A stretch of DNA of 64,000 nucleotides from Fremontodendron californicum. Its lineage: Eukaryota > Streptophyta > Magnoliopsida > Malvales > Malvaceae. A program made the position numbers and the translations under genes. The notes beneath the pieces were generated by a model. The model was not told where the DNA came from. It worked only from the letters and a program-made list of their open reading frames with translations, and searched no databases. The stretch spans positions 1,743,501-1,807,500 of the forward strand of contig JAULJL010000029.1 in the NCBI GenBank assembly GCA_030761205.1. The letters are read 5' to 3'. How positions within the stretch are numbered: position 1 is the first letter of the stretch; each line of letters begins with the position of its first letter. Positions 1 through 11,425 of the stretch are shown piece by piece.

Positions 1-391
1 TCATCTTAAGGTAAAACACCTTTGACTCGGCAGATGAGGCCGAAGGGATGAGGTGAGATTCAAGAAGGCTCAAAATCCCATCACAGATCTTGCTGAGTTC
101 AGCTTCAATCTTGCCCCTATACTCCTTTATGATTGCAACGTGATCCTCATTTCCTCTGCTCTCTTCCTTCTGCTCAATGGAAGAGATGATCCTCCATGAA
201 GCCCTCCTAGCCCCAATTACATTTTTGTAAGCCACGGAGAGAAGGTTCCGTTCCTCGACAGTCAGCTCCTCGACATCGACAGTTTTTGCAACTTTCTCCA
301 TGAACTCCACCATTTCCTCATAGCGTTCGGCCTGCTCAGCCAACTTGGCCATGTAAACATTTTCCTCTCGTGATGATTCAGTTGGAGACAT
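1..391 (-). CDS. 14-3-3 protein, first coding exon (partial)
   Basis: 14-3-3 proteins are dimeric cytosolic/nuclear adaptors that bind phosphoserine/threonine motifs on client proteins. The minus strand reads from ATG at 391 to the window edge, 130 codons without a stop. Residues 14-33 carry the dimer-interface helix (YMAKLAEQAERYEEMVEFME) and 45-78 the family signature RNLLSVAYKNVIGARRASWR. K56, R63 and R67 correspond to the phosphate-contacting K49, R56 and R60 of the animal zeta form. The N-terminus (MSPTESSREEN) and the VAKTVDVEELTVEER segment resemble the plant non-epsilon psi/nu/upsilon group, so this is probably a GRF/GF14 gene, but the isoform cannot be fixed from half a protein. About half of the usual ~255 residues is present; the rest lies left of base 1. 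The start is the first ATG after a spliced 5' leader and gives the usual short variable head. No defect is visible. Confidence 0.95.
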   Translation of the reverse strand, partial: MSPTESSREENVYMAKLAEQAERYEEMVEFMEKVAKTVDVEELTVEERNLLSVAYKNVIGARRASWRIISSIEQKEESRGNEDHVAIIKEYRGKIEAELSKICDGILSLLESHLIPSASSAESKVFYLKM

Positions 392-419
392 CTTTACTAT
401 ATCAATCTAATACTTGATC

Positions 420-1143
420 CTGCGAATACAACAACATTTACTTTTATTATACAAACATTTCTAACCAAATTTTCACCAGTCTACTCTAAACAAGTGCATC
501 GACATCAAGAACAATCATTGGAGGCATTCTCATTCCTCAATCCAGAAACATCAACAGTCATCAATTTTTAGTTCTTCGTTTCTTCAAAATTTTCAAAATT
601 TTAGATCCAATCTAATTTGTTCCAAAAAAACAAAAGGTACTACCTAAAATTAATTATTAATAAAATAAAAAAATAAACAAAGATCCAAATTGTGAGGAAG
701 ATAAATCATTAGCACTAGCCCTCTCCTTTCCGTTCCAACAGTTTCTCAGTAACCAAACTTTTATTTTTGGTTAGCAAAACTTTTATACTCTAAATCTTAG
801 CAATAAAATACTCGGTCAAAACAAAAAAAAAATCCTATTTCTTTATCCCCAATTTCTAGAACCAAACAGATCGCAACAAAAAAACCCTAATTAGTCAAAT
901 CAAGCAATAAAAAGCTCAAATCTTAAACAGATTGAATCAAAACCACTAAATTAAACAAAACAAAAAAGCTAAAAACCATTCATTGCATCAATAAATAAAA
1001 AAAAAAAAAAGAAAAAAAAAAAGAAAAGAAACAAGCAAATAAATCAAATAAATAAAAGCCTATAGATCTCAAGGTAAAGAGATAAAATCCAAAAATATCA
1101 ATCAAAAAAATTGAAAAGAAAAAATTGATCCAGAATAACTTAC
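420..1143 (-). other. Intron in the 5' UTR of the 14-3-3 gene
   Basis: On the minus strand a strong donor (GATCG|GTAAGT, G at 1143) and a pyrimidine-rich acceptor ending TATTCGCAG (AG at 421-420) bracket 724 bp of T-rich DNA with no coding potential. The acceptor is 28 bases before the ATG. Leader introns are common in plant 14-3-3 genes. This is predicted from splice consensus only. Confidence 0.65.
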
Positions 1144-1460
1144 CGATCGACGAATTTTTTTTCTTTTGATTTGCTGGTGGAAATGAGAAAGAAAATAAAA
1201 AATATTATAGGTAGCGAAGAGAGCAAGAGGGCTGCTTTTTTTATTAGTTTTATTTTCATTTTTTATTTTTTTAAAACGGGAGTATCAAAGAGAAAGAGGG
1301 TGTGGTCCAATGAAAAGGAGACACGTGGTGAATAGCAGAGATTCCAGTGGAATTTTGGGCCTGCCACGCTGGCAGTTGACTGTCAATGCTTATTTTCTTA
1401 AAAATTAAATTAAATATAAATAAATAAATTGTTCTTATTTTGAGGGAACGTGGGGCCACT
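1144..1460 (-). promoter_or_regulatory. 14-3-3 gene leader exon and proximal promoter with G-box/ABRE
   Basis: Upstream of the predicted leader intron the minus strand has a short non-coding exon, a TATA-like CTATAATA near 1205-1212, and farther upstream ACACGTGG (1321-1328), a G-box/ABRE core bound by bZIP factors in plants. A GGCCCA/TGGGCC motif near 1348-1356 resembles a site II element. The positions suit a minus-strand promoter, but no start site can be measured here. Confidence 0.45.
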
Positions 1461-1559
1461 TTGACGGTTTTTAACCTTTTTCTTTTTTGCAGTTTAGAGG
1501 AAAAGGTGAATCATGAATGAAGTTGAATTTTAAGTCTTAACTTTTGACCACCCGCCTTC

Positions 1560-3768
1560 CGCTTCCAATAAATTGCTCTTTTAATTTGGACCGAAATTAA
1601 AATTAAAGATATTAGTGAGATTAGTTGTAACAATGAGATTTAGTATTATAATGGTGAAATTAAAATAAATAATAGTATATGTATTTAAATTCAAAAATAG
1701 TAGTAGTGGTGATAATGAAAATTATCATATATTAATATAAGAATATATTGATAAGTTATTTTTATATATTTTAATAATATTTAAAATTTTAACATACATT
1801 ATTTTATATATTTATTCTAATATTTTTTTAAAAAATTAATTATTATATAAGTATATAAATTTAATATTATTATATTAAATTAATAAATAAATAAAAAATC
1901 TTTAAATAAAAATAAAAGAATTTTAAAAATTTTAAATAAAAAATATTTTAAAAATATGTATTAAACGAAAACTTTACCCCTTCAAGGATCCAATGCATTT
2001 CATTGGATCCTTACCCTTTAGAGACCCACCGGAAGGATTGTGCAGTGGGATTGTTGGGGTGCATATTAGGTGTATTTGGAGGGTAAAACGAGTTAGCTTA
2101 ATTGGTTTATGGAATTATTTAAAAAAAAATGATATTTAGTGTTTTTGAAATTCGAATTTCAGTATCTGCACAATTTCTATCATTATTCTCAAGCTCCGGC
2201 TTCTTTTGTATCATTTTTTTTTCAGAATGTGAAAATGCAATTTTTTTGATAATTTTTTTTTTCTTTTCTTCATTAGCATATTTTCGCTTCATTTTTTCAT
2301 TTGTATTTCTTTTATAATAAAATTTTAAAATTATTGAGTCGCACCAACTTAATTAATATAAATCAATAAATATTTTTCAGGTCAGAATAAATAAAAAGAA
2401 TATGGAATAAACTACAAATTTATCGCTCTACTTAAAAGAATTAATTAAATTTACCATTAATTTTTAATTGGTATAATTTTATCATTATATTTTTAATTTT
2501 GAAACAAATTTATCATTTATACTTTTAATTTATGAATAACTTTATCAAGATGTAATAAAAAAATTTCACAGGGTATTAATTAATTAATTTATTTTACTAT
2601 GATAATAGGATAATTGTAGTTTTATCACTTACTTTTGAAAGAGCTTTTGTATATTTTTTATGTTCAAATTGTTTGTTCTTATTGGACTTTTAAGGAATTT
2701 TATTAAAAAAATTAATTTTATTGTATTTAATATTAAAGTTCGAATTTTTTTTATACAATTGATATTTCATTATCTTTAATGTTAAAAAGTTAAAAAAAAA
2801 ATCATAAAAATAATTTTAGAATATAAAAATAAGAGTTTTAAGCAATGTTGTCCATACCGTGGTTTTGAAAAACATCTATACATTTAGGACTATTATATCG
2901 TTTCTTTTTTGTACCAATATGTACTGATCATTTTGAATCATCCAATTGTGTCGGACAATACAAGATTTTGTTTTTTGTTTTTTTTTTTGTTTTTTTATCT
3001 TTTCATTTATTTAATTTTGTTAATTAATTCTTAATACTTTCTCTCTCATAATCATTTTTATTTTTTCATAATTTTGATTCAAAAATAAAAATATTTATTA
3101 AATTAAATTATTAAACCTATTTAATAATAATTTACTATATTTTCATAAATTTTTCTTATTTATTTTATCTATTTAATGTTTAAAAATGGATCTTGGATGA
3201 GGTTTTCAAGCCAAAAAAAAGAAAGAATTCTAACATTAAAGAAACAAAATTATTGAACAACCCCAGTCTAGAGTCTATCTTTTCTTGAAACAGCATGCTA
3301 ATTGCACATTTTATTTTTTAAATTTTTTTTCTTTCTAAATGGTCTTTTTTTTTTCTATTAAAGTATCATTTTAAAAATGAAAATTTAAATCCAATTCTTT
3401 AAATATGAGATAATATGCACCTATCATTGTTCTAAATACTCTAAATATAATTGAGAGCCACGTGTCTCAATTGACTCTCAAGTCGATTTCTACTATTAGA
3501 CTCTCAATTGAAGTATTTGTCCTTTTTTATCTTGAATTTTGATTCTGACTTAATTATCCCCCCAAAAAATTGATTCTGACTCTGTTTTAATATTATGTAA
3601 TAGATGTAATAGATTTCGAAAACAATTCAAATATATGACTTAACAATTTTAATTATTATCACTTATATATCTAATTGGATTTTGAACAATAAATATACTT
3701 ATTAATATTAAGTATATTATGTTTTTACTAAATAAATATTAAATATTTTATCTTTTAAGATTAACGTT
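1560..3768. other. AT-rich intergenic DNA without a recognisable gene
   Basis: Both strands are dense in stops, with long A/T runs. The stretch 2400-2640 has the low-complexity look of an old non-autonomous repeat (alternating phrases around 'aatttatca'), but I see no termini or target duplication. Confidence 0.6.
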
Positions 3769-5450
3769 ACATTTGATTGGCTCGTTGAATGAAATAAGGG
3801 AGAATGAAATAGATATTCTGTAGGAATGGAATAGAATGAGAATATATATTATATAATTTGGTTCATAGAATGAAATAGAAGAGAAATACTATTTTACGTA
3901 GTTTGGTTAAAATGATGTTAAGGACTATGTTAGAAATAGGTACAAAATGACTATTTACCTTTGAATTAAATAAATAATATTTGATAGATAAAAAATTAAA
4001 CTTATTTTTTATTTTCTTATAAGCTAATATTAATATATAAAAAATATTTAAATATATTATATTTAATAATAAATTATAAAATTATAATTATAATATTTAG
4101 AAATATTTTAGTAAATTAAACTTAAAAATAATATTTAAATTTATTTTGAAAATAAAATATAAAATTAATTATTTAAAAAATATTTAATATTATTTTTCAT
4201 AACATATAAATATAAATATCATTTTTTCTCATTTTTACTCTCCTTCCCTCTCTAAACCCCTCTCTCTCTCTTTCTTAAACCCCTCTCTCTCTCTGTCTTA
4301 AACATTCATTATCTTCATCCCCCAAACCCAATACCCAGTTGTCGTCGCCGTTGTTAAACCCATATTTTTTTTCCTAAGTTTCACCAAAATCTTTCTCTAA
4401 ATCTCCTATTTCTTATTTTTTACTTCGTTTTTTTTTAAATCTTCGGATAAACATAAATCTACAAAGTTATCCCACGATTTTGACCTTCTACGCCTCTCCA
4501 AATGCCTCTATTTTTTTTAAATATGTTTATGTCCTCTTCCTCATGAAATTTGGAATCCCAAATATTTCTATAAATGCCCTAACCTAAAGAGAGAGAAAAC
4601 CTCTCTCTCCTAATTTTTTTTTTTTTTTTTTTTGTGCATTTTTGTGTTAGTTCCCCTTTTGAAGATGATGTTGATACAACTTTTGCTTTGATTTTTTTTC
4701 AACCTGTGAGTTATTTGTGGGGAAATTTTGTTTTAAAAAAAATTTGGTTTATTCGATGTAGAGGTGTCAATAGGTCGGATCGGACTGGGTTCGGGTTGAG
4801 CTTATGTATGGTATTAACGTCATATTTGTTTGTCCAAGCCCGTCCATATTTATAAATGGATAGTCCAAACTCGTTTAGACCCGCTCATATTATTTTTTTT
4901 TCTAATTTTTCTTAAAAAATATTTTAATTTTTATTTGATTTTTAATAATATAATATATATTTCTTTTATTAAGTTCTTAAATATGGACAACTTAACATAT
5001 TTTTAATATTTACACTATAATATTATATATATGATATAAATTACATAATATATAAAAATAAAATAAAATATTATATTATATTATATTATATAATTGAAAA
5101 ATGGGTCGGGCCGGACTCGAGCCTTGAATGTTGGAGCCGAGGCCCGACCCATTTTTAAACGGGCTTCATTTTTTTACCCAAACTCAATTTTCGGGCCTAA
5201 TATTTTTGTTCAAATTCTTTTAAATATGGGCGGACCCTCAGATTTGAACGGATAGTCCGACCCTTGAACAGATTAATTCGATGGTAAAAGGAATATGGAT
5301 GGAATAGACATTCTTATGTGGACCCAATAATGACTATTAATTGAATTGATGCTAATGAAATTTCAATGAACCAAATTGTGAAATATAAGGAAAACTTGGA
5401 ATAGGGTGGTATTCGATGGGCTATTACAGGCTTACAGCCAAACCAAATGT
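3769..5450. mobile_element. Possible non-autonomous TIR transposon (about 1.7 kb)
   Basis: The left end reads ACATTTGATTGGCTCGTTGAATG and the reverse complement of the right end ACATTTGGTTTGGCTGTAAGC, an imperfect terminal inverted repeat of about 14 bp. The interior is non-coding and contains a second, hAT-like repeat at 4759-5285. No convincing target duplication is seen, so the superfamily is open. The boundaries rest only on the inverted ends. Confidence 0.4.
4759..5285 (+). mobile_element. hAT-like non-autonomous repeat, copy 1
   Basis: It begins TAGAGGTGTCAATAGGTCGG, the TAGRGRTGNCAA-type start seen at ends of plant hAT elements. It contains a 13-bp inverted repeat AATGGGTCGGGCC (5100-5112) / GGCCCGACCCATT (5141-5153), GC-rich against AT-rich surroundings. 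The section 5095-5285 is recognisably related to 23845-24030. The right terminus and a target duplication were not found. Confidence 0.45.
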
Positions 5451-6835
5451 GATGTAAGTATTTTAAGTTTCTATACAATAAATAAAAATATTAAATATTT
5501 ATTTTTTTGAATAAATTAATTTTAAATAAAAATAAGAATATGAATATGAAAAATCATCATATTAATTTCAATGTACGTTTGCATGTATTAATTGTTTTTC
5601 ATTAAATTAATATTATTTAAAAAATAAAAGATGAAAAGTTATGTAAAATTAAAGTTTTTATACAGTAAATGTAAATATTAGTTTATCAATTAATCATTTA
5701 AAAGCAAACATTTAAAAAGAAAAAATATATAAAACATGAAAAGAGTCTGGCCAAAAAAATAAAACATGAAAAGATTTATTATATTAATTTCAATATTTAT
5801 AAGTATTAATTGTTTTTTAAATTAATTAGTATTAATAAAAATTAAAATATGAAAAGTAGTATATATATTAATTTTAATGTTTTCATATTCTATCAATTAA
5901 TGATTTAAAAATAAACATTTTAGAATATATATATATATATATAAATTTTTAAAACTTTTCATATTTTTCTACCACTGTATTGAAGTAAAATGGTAGGAAA
6001 AAAAATTGTTAATCAGTTTCAATATTTTCATATTCAATTTATTCTGATATTTTTTTTTTCATATTCTAATAACCATTGAATTTAAATAAAATAGTAAAGA
6101 TACAAAAAAGTTACAAAACTATTATTGTATTAATTTCAAACTTTTCATATTCCATTAATTAATAATTAAAATATATATATTTGAAAAGAAAAAGGAATAT
6201 CAATATACTTCACTAAAAAATCTTCATATTTCTCTAAGTACTTAATTTAGTTAAAAGATAAGAAAACTAAAAATCACAAAACATTGTTATACTAATTTCA
6301 ATATTTTCTTATTTCACGACTTAATGATGAGTGCTTTTTTACTTTTCTCGTTTATTTTATATATAGGTTTATTGTTACGAAAAAGAATGAAGATTTTACT
6401 TCATTGATATTTCATTTTCATTTCTTTTTGTAGGTTTCATGATATTTATATAGTTAGAAATAAAGTTAAATTGTATTTTCTATTTTTTCTTTATTTTTTG
6501 TTTGTTTTTTATTTTTAACTTTTATTCCAAGGAAGTAACATGAGTAGATTATTTAATTTTTTTTTTCAAAATTTAGAAAATTATTTTATATATATATATA
6601 TATATATATACATGTGTACATATACATATTTATATATGTATATATTACTTAAATATTTTTGAAGAAATTAAAAGTTACCGTGCTTCTAGTGTTTTAGAAA
6701 GATCAAAATTCAAATCTACCTTTCCCCTTTGATCTTCAAACCCTAACAACCTCTTCATAAAAGACTTATCGGGTTAAAGCTTATACAACCGTCTCACCAA
6801 AAAACTGCTCCTCATGCATATTATGAAAATCATCA
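5451..6835. repeat. AT-rich degenerate repeats and a TA microsatellite
   Basis: From 5540 to 6360 a phrase like 'catattaatttcaatatttt...tattaattgtttt' recurs irregularly with heavy divergence, suggesting an old tandem array. A (TA)n run lies at about 6588-6612. No gene is seen. Confidence 0.45.
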
Positions 6836-6839
6836 TTAA

Positions 6840-7235
6840 TCAATGAATAAAAAATCAGATCGGAAGTCAAAATTGGTGTGACCTCCAAATCATCGACGAT
6901 CCAATCAATTATTCAATTAAAAAGTAAATTAAATACTAAATATGTGGTTTTGATATTAAATAAGTATTAAATATAGTAATTAGTTAATAAAAATATGTAT
7001 TTATCTCAATGGTAAGATCTTTAATATATGATTAAGAGGTTAAATGTTCAAATCTCATCACTTACAAAAATAAATTTAATAAAAAAAACAAAAAACTAGT
7101 TTTTTACCAGTTTAATCCGTTTTTTTGCCAATTTTTTTTATTGTTTTTTACCGGTTCATTGAATCTTCGATTCTTTGATATGCGCCAGACTGGACAGGCC
7201 ACCAATTCTCGATTGAACCGATTTGATTTTTTCAA
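6840..7235. repeat. Dispersed non-coding repeat family, copy 1
   Basis: This stretch (…ccaaatcatcgacgatccaatcaattattcaattaaaaag… ending …gccaccaattctcgattgaaccgatttgattttttcaacactgcc) shares both its first half and its final GC-richer part with 15880-16250, and its end with 11270-11425. It carries no ORF of note. It is probably a non-autonomous transposon family common in the genome; the class is unknown. Confidence 0.5.
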
Positions 7236-7878
7236 CACTGCCATTAACTCAATTGGACTTTCATGCATATTTCATATTAAAACTAAGTTATCGACCTATT
7301 TTACTAAATATAAAATCACCAATTAATAATAGCTCACAATACATTACGAAAAATTCTAACATTCTTCCATTGTATTAGATTAATTGGAGTTGTTTAATTT
7401 TAAGAAAATTCAATTTAGAAAACAACATTTCAGGCTAACTTTATTTTTGACGTGGCAACAATTCGAAAAACAATTTAGTCCTTAGAAACAACATCTAAAT
7501 GATTTTTTCCAATTTGATTACTAAGTATTGAATCATGGCAATCTTTGTACGTTTTAATTACACATGGTCAATCCATGGCTAACAATACTAGTGATTTTAT
7601 CGACAATGGATCTCAGTTTGATTGTGTAGCAAGAAAATAACACCTAAATATGATCTCAGTGTATTATTTTCATCGTCGGTCCTCTTGCTGATTTCTCTAA
7701 ATATAATAAGAAATCTAATAACATTCTCCCCTTAACAAAGTACATCAAAAGACCCCAAAATATCCATGCATTCAACATGTCTATTAAATATAGTAGGTCT
7801 TAACCCTTAGAGGATTAGCAATCAGACTATCAATGTCAATGTGCTCGACAACATTGTCACTATTTTTCACAAAATCTG
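7236..7878. other. Intergenic, no gene seen
   Basis: AT-rich sequence without a long ORF, RNA gene or recognisable element ends. It lies between a dispersed repeat and the start of a Tat/Ogre LTR fragment. Confidence 0.5.
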
Positions 7879-8340
7879 TGTAGACACTTAATTTTATCCG
7901 GGTCCCCTTAAATAAGATAAGTTATTCCTTCAACTTCTCGAAATGCAAAGAATCTCCCCTCATTCCACAGATGGGTCTTCAAGACTTTGATTTGGAGGTC
8001 AATACAGAAAAGTCACCCCGAAAAAAGTCAACTCCGAAAAAGTCAAACTCAAAAAGTCAACCACTGAAAAAGTCAACTTTCAAGGAAAATCAAGGTTCGA
8101 AGGTAAATTGAACAATGGTGAGGGAATCTTGATAATCGGAGATCTACAATTGAAGATAGAGAGGTCCAATTTCAGTGTAGAAAAGAACATAAAATTTTCA
8201 AATTTGGGTAAAAGTGTGTATACGATCAAATTGAATAAAATTGAAACCTCAAATTGAAGAATGATCAATAAAAAATGATATCTCAAGGTCCAATTTCATC
8301 AAGAGAAATCAATTGGAAGAAGAAGTGGACAAAATTAGAA
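7879..8340 (+). mobile_element. Tat/Ogre-type LTR fragment, plus orientation
   Basis: It starts TGTAGACACTTAATTTTATCCGGGTCC, closely matching the LTR start on the minus strand at 49256 (TGTAGCCACCTAACTTTGTCCGGGTCC). Both copies continue with clustered GTCAAC/AAAGTCAA motifs (7990-8110 here; 49045-49165 inverted there). No polypurine tract precedes it, so it is a truncated LTR. Confidence 0.6.
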
Positions 8341-8374
8341 ATTGCCATTTTAAAATAACAAGTCTCATTGCGAG

Positions 8375-8760
8375 ACATTACTCGTTAAGTGTGACATTGG
8401 GAGAAACAGAGGAAAAAACAATTTAATTTCTCTTGAAATAAAATGAGGGTTTGAAAACAACCTCGAAAACGAAATGGAGTCGCCATCAATCTTTTTTGGC
8501 TAGGTGTGATAGGCCACCTATTAAAACCGATTTTGTAAAATATTTTAAAAATAATTAAAATATTTTTTAAAACCAATTACGAAGTCTACGCTTTTAAACC
8601 AGAGGTAACAAAAAAAAAGCGGGTTCGTGAGTCGGTTATGTGCGGGGAAGGATTAGCACATCCACAACACCCGTATAAAACAATACCTTATTAATCGTGA
8701 GTTATCTCGAGTCTTGGTAAAAGTCGGTTTTGAAATTAGCATTTTAAAATAATTCCCATA
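8375..8760 (-). mobile_element. Tat/Ogre-type LTR fragment, minus orientation
   Basis: It is related to 55070-55335 over its whole length, including the phrases 'gagggtttgaaaacaacctcgaaaa', 'ggagtcgccatcaatc' and 'ggctaggtgtgataggccacc'. The same phrases occur in the LTR at 63861-64000, whose binding site shows that the family runs on the minus strand here. It abuts the oppositely oriented LTR fragment at 7879-8340. Confidence 0.65.
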
Positions 8761-9039
8761 TTAAAGAAAAATAATCTCATTTTTAGTCGAAAATGATCCA
8801 GAATTTATTAACTTAAAATTTTTCTATATTCCCCGGCAAAACATAGAAATTTTTATTTATGTTAAAATCTCTGAATCACTCTCATTTTTTTGAAAGAAAG
8901 ATATTCTGTTGTTAACAATAATTGATGATATCCTCCCCAAAAAACCCGGCAGAAAACTCATGAATTATTTTAACTCGGGAATATCCTTATTTTAAAAAGC
9001 ATGATCTTTATTATATTAGAAAATATTTTAAAAAGAGGG

Positions 9040-9470
9040 TTATGAATATGCAAATCATTACTAATGACATGACAAAAGAGTGAATGACATAGCATATGGA
9101 TTGATGACATGACATGCTTGACATGGCAAAATCTAGATGACATGGCATAATCTAAATGTTATAGCAAAAGAATTAATGACATGGTAAGAAACATAAAGTA
9201 ACATTATCATAGAATATGCATGAAAATGAAAAAGGCAATGCATGAACATAACAAAACCTAGATGATATGGCAAAATAATTAATGACATGGCAAGAAGTAT
9301 AAAATAATCTAGAATATCCACAATCACATAATAACCATGATAACACCATGAAATCTAAATCAAAGCAATGACATTACTATGGAATATTCATACATATAAT
9401 TTAAACGACTAAGATAGCAAAATTAAATATCATGGAATATGCATGAACATGGAAAATGCAATGCATGAAA
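9040..9470. repeat. Degenerate ATGACATGGCA-rich repeat tract
   Basis: The words 'atgacatggca', 'aatgacatgg' and 'gcatgaacat' recur irregularly through the tract and reappear, better ordered, at 10293-10495. It is probably the interior of the same LTR-derived region. No coding potential. Confidence 0.5.
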
Positions 9471-10290
9471 GTGTATTTCTTCCTTTAAGTAAGGACATAC
9501 GTATACCTAAAAAGATATCCGACTACCTTAGGAAGAAACTTAAATCAAATTTTCTAAATCAAAATACTTTGTGATTGGATTAAAAACAATTTGAAAATTT
9601 TTGGATGAAAATATCACCATGATCGAACCCCCATTTAAAAAGGCTCTATTTTCTTAACTTTGAAACTCGGGTTGACCACCTTGACCCGAATTTTATAAAA
9701 TCAAATTTTATGATTGAAATGACATAGAAATTAACCAAAGTCAGTATCCAAAGTCCTAAGTCAGCCTCCTCTAATTATTTTAACCAAAACAAAAAATTGT
9801 ATTTTCTTTAAAAACAAATTTGACTCTAACAAACAGTTTTGAAAACTGATTTTTTTACCCTTCAAAAAAATTTCAAAACAATATGAAAAAATTAGGGAAA
9901 ATCTAGGACATGTCGACCTTTATGAGAAAAAATTAGCTTAATTTTTGGAGTAAGGATACTATGACCGAACTTTACCAAAATCAGAACATTAAGTTAAAAA
10001 CTGCTTTGCCAAAATCCATTTTTCAACCATGATAAGTAAATCTAAAAATCATGAAAAAAATATCATGGTATTCCTTAAATGACTACTGGATGTAGTTAAA
10101 AAAAACCAATTTATTTTGATTAAGGATGAGTAGTGAAAAAAATCACAAAGTCAGAATACCCAATTTAAACTATTAATTTTTCACAAGCAGACTCAAGAGA
10201 GCTTGGTTTTGAGCCATTGATTGACTTAAGTCAAAAATCAAGTGGAGAATGTATAAATGCATGAAATGATCAGCAAGATGAATGCATGGC
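9471..10290. other. Non-coding, probably LTR-derived
   Basis: No ORF, RNA gene or terminus is recognisable. It lies between two tracts with the same repeat words, so it probably belongs to the same old retrotransposon. Confidence 0.35.
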
Positions 10291-10292
10291 CC

Positions 10293-10495
10293 ATGCATGA
10301 CCTAATGCCTAAATGTCATGGGATAATAAGATGACCTAATGCCTAAATGACATGAAAAATGTCATGGCATAATGAAATGACCTAATGCCTAAATAACATG
10401 GAAAATGACATGGCATAATGAGATGACCTAAAGTCTAAATGACATGAAAAATGTCATGGCATGTGAAAATGAACTAATGCCTAAATGATGTAGAA
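10293..10495 (+). repeat. 46-bp minisatellite, about four copies
   Basis: Units starting ATGACCTAATGCCTAAAT begin at 10331, 10377, 10423 and 10469, exactly 46 bp apart, with a partial unit at about 10293. Each unit contains a short inverted repeat (ACATGAAAAATGTCATG type). No ORF crosses it. Confidence 0.85.
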
Positions 10496-10666
10496 CATAG
10501 TATAGCAATGATGCTAAATGACATAGCCACAAAATGCAAAGGCATGGATAACTTGGTATGAACAAAATAGTATGGCAAGAATATACATGAAAATAAATAA
10601 TAAAAACAAGTTAAAGTAAGCAAATAAATAAAATAGAGGCGAGTTCCATGGTTGGTACCTTGGACA

Positions 10667-11160
10667 TAGGGATGACAAAACCCGATCCGACCGATGGATT
10701 TCGAACCGATCCGATCCGAATGGAGAGGTTTTTTTTTTTTGAACAATGGAGGCGGGGCGGTTTTTTTTTGTCTGAAAGGCGGGGATGGAGCAGTTGTGGT
10801 AATTGCCTGCTCCGCACCGCCCCGCCCCGAATAGTGAAATTACAATTTTACCCTTACATATTTAGCTTTTAAATGAATAATAAAATAATATAATTAAACT
10901 TATTATTTTTATGTTTATATTTAATTTATTTTTAAAATGCTTTATTATTTGAAAAAAATAAAAATAATTAATAAATATCAAATGGGGCGGAGCGGGGCGG
11001 GGCGGTTATGGATGTAACCGACATCCATGGAGGTGGTAGTGGTATTGAAATTTCAACATCCATGGCGGAGCGGGGCGGGGCGGGGCGCGGAGCAGTACAA
11101 TGGCGGGGCGGGGGCGGATACTGCAAAATCCGCCCCCGCCCCGCTCCATTGCCATCCCTA
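10667..11160. mobile_element. hAT-type MITE with 8-bp target duplication
   Basis: The left end TAGGGATGACAA and the reverse complement of the right end TAGGGATGGCAA form terminal inverted repeats. The 8-bp direct repeat CTTGGACA flanks it at 10659-10666 and 11161-11168, the target-site size of hAT elements. The 494-bp body has GC-rich arms (repeated GGGGCGG) around an AT-rich middle and encodes no transposase. ORF-like stretches inside are low-complexity and not genes. Confidence 0.9.
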
Positions 11161-11269
11161 CTTGGACATAGTCCTCCCCTAACCATAATCTCTTGGTTTT
11201 ATTAAGGTCATGAAGCTTTTTTACCTCTTTATTTTTTGTTTATTTTTGAAAACTAAACAGCAAAATAAA

Positions 11270-11425
11270 AAAATCGATTTTTATCAGTTTTTGTCGGTTT
11301 TTATTAGTTAAACCAGTTTTCTACCGATTCACTAGATCTCCATTTTTTGTACGCACTAGACCGGACATGCCACCATTTCTCGATTGAGTCGATCTGATTC
11401 GATTTTTTCAACACTGCATAAAATA
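11270..11425. repeat. Dispersed non-coding repeat family, copy 2 (partial)
   Basis: It shares '…gttttctaccgattcactagatct…ccggacatgccaccatttctcgattgagtcgat…gattttttcaacactgc' with the end of 6840-7235 and, more weakly, 16120-16250. Confidence 0.5.

Noticed and set aside
4634..4855. 73-codon plus-strand ORF
   Set aside because: It begins in a T run and continues into the hAT-like repeat at 4759; no domain.
7990..8110. GTCAAC-type spaced motifs as an operator or transcription-factor array
   Set aside because: The same cluster occurs in the Tat/Ogre LTR at 49045-49165 in inverse orientation, so it is LTR sequence. W-box activity cannot be judged here.
10648..11205. ORFs on both strands in GC-rich DNA
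   Set aside because: They fall within the hAT MITE; the low-complexity GGGGCGG arms create open frames in several registers.
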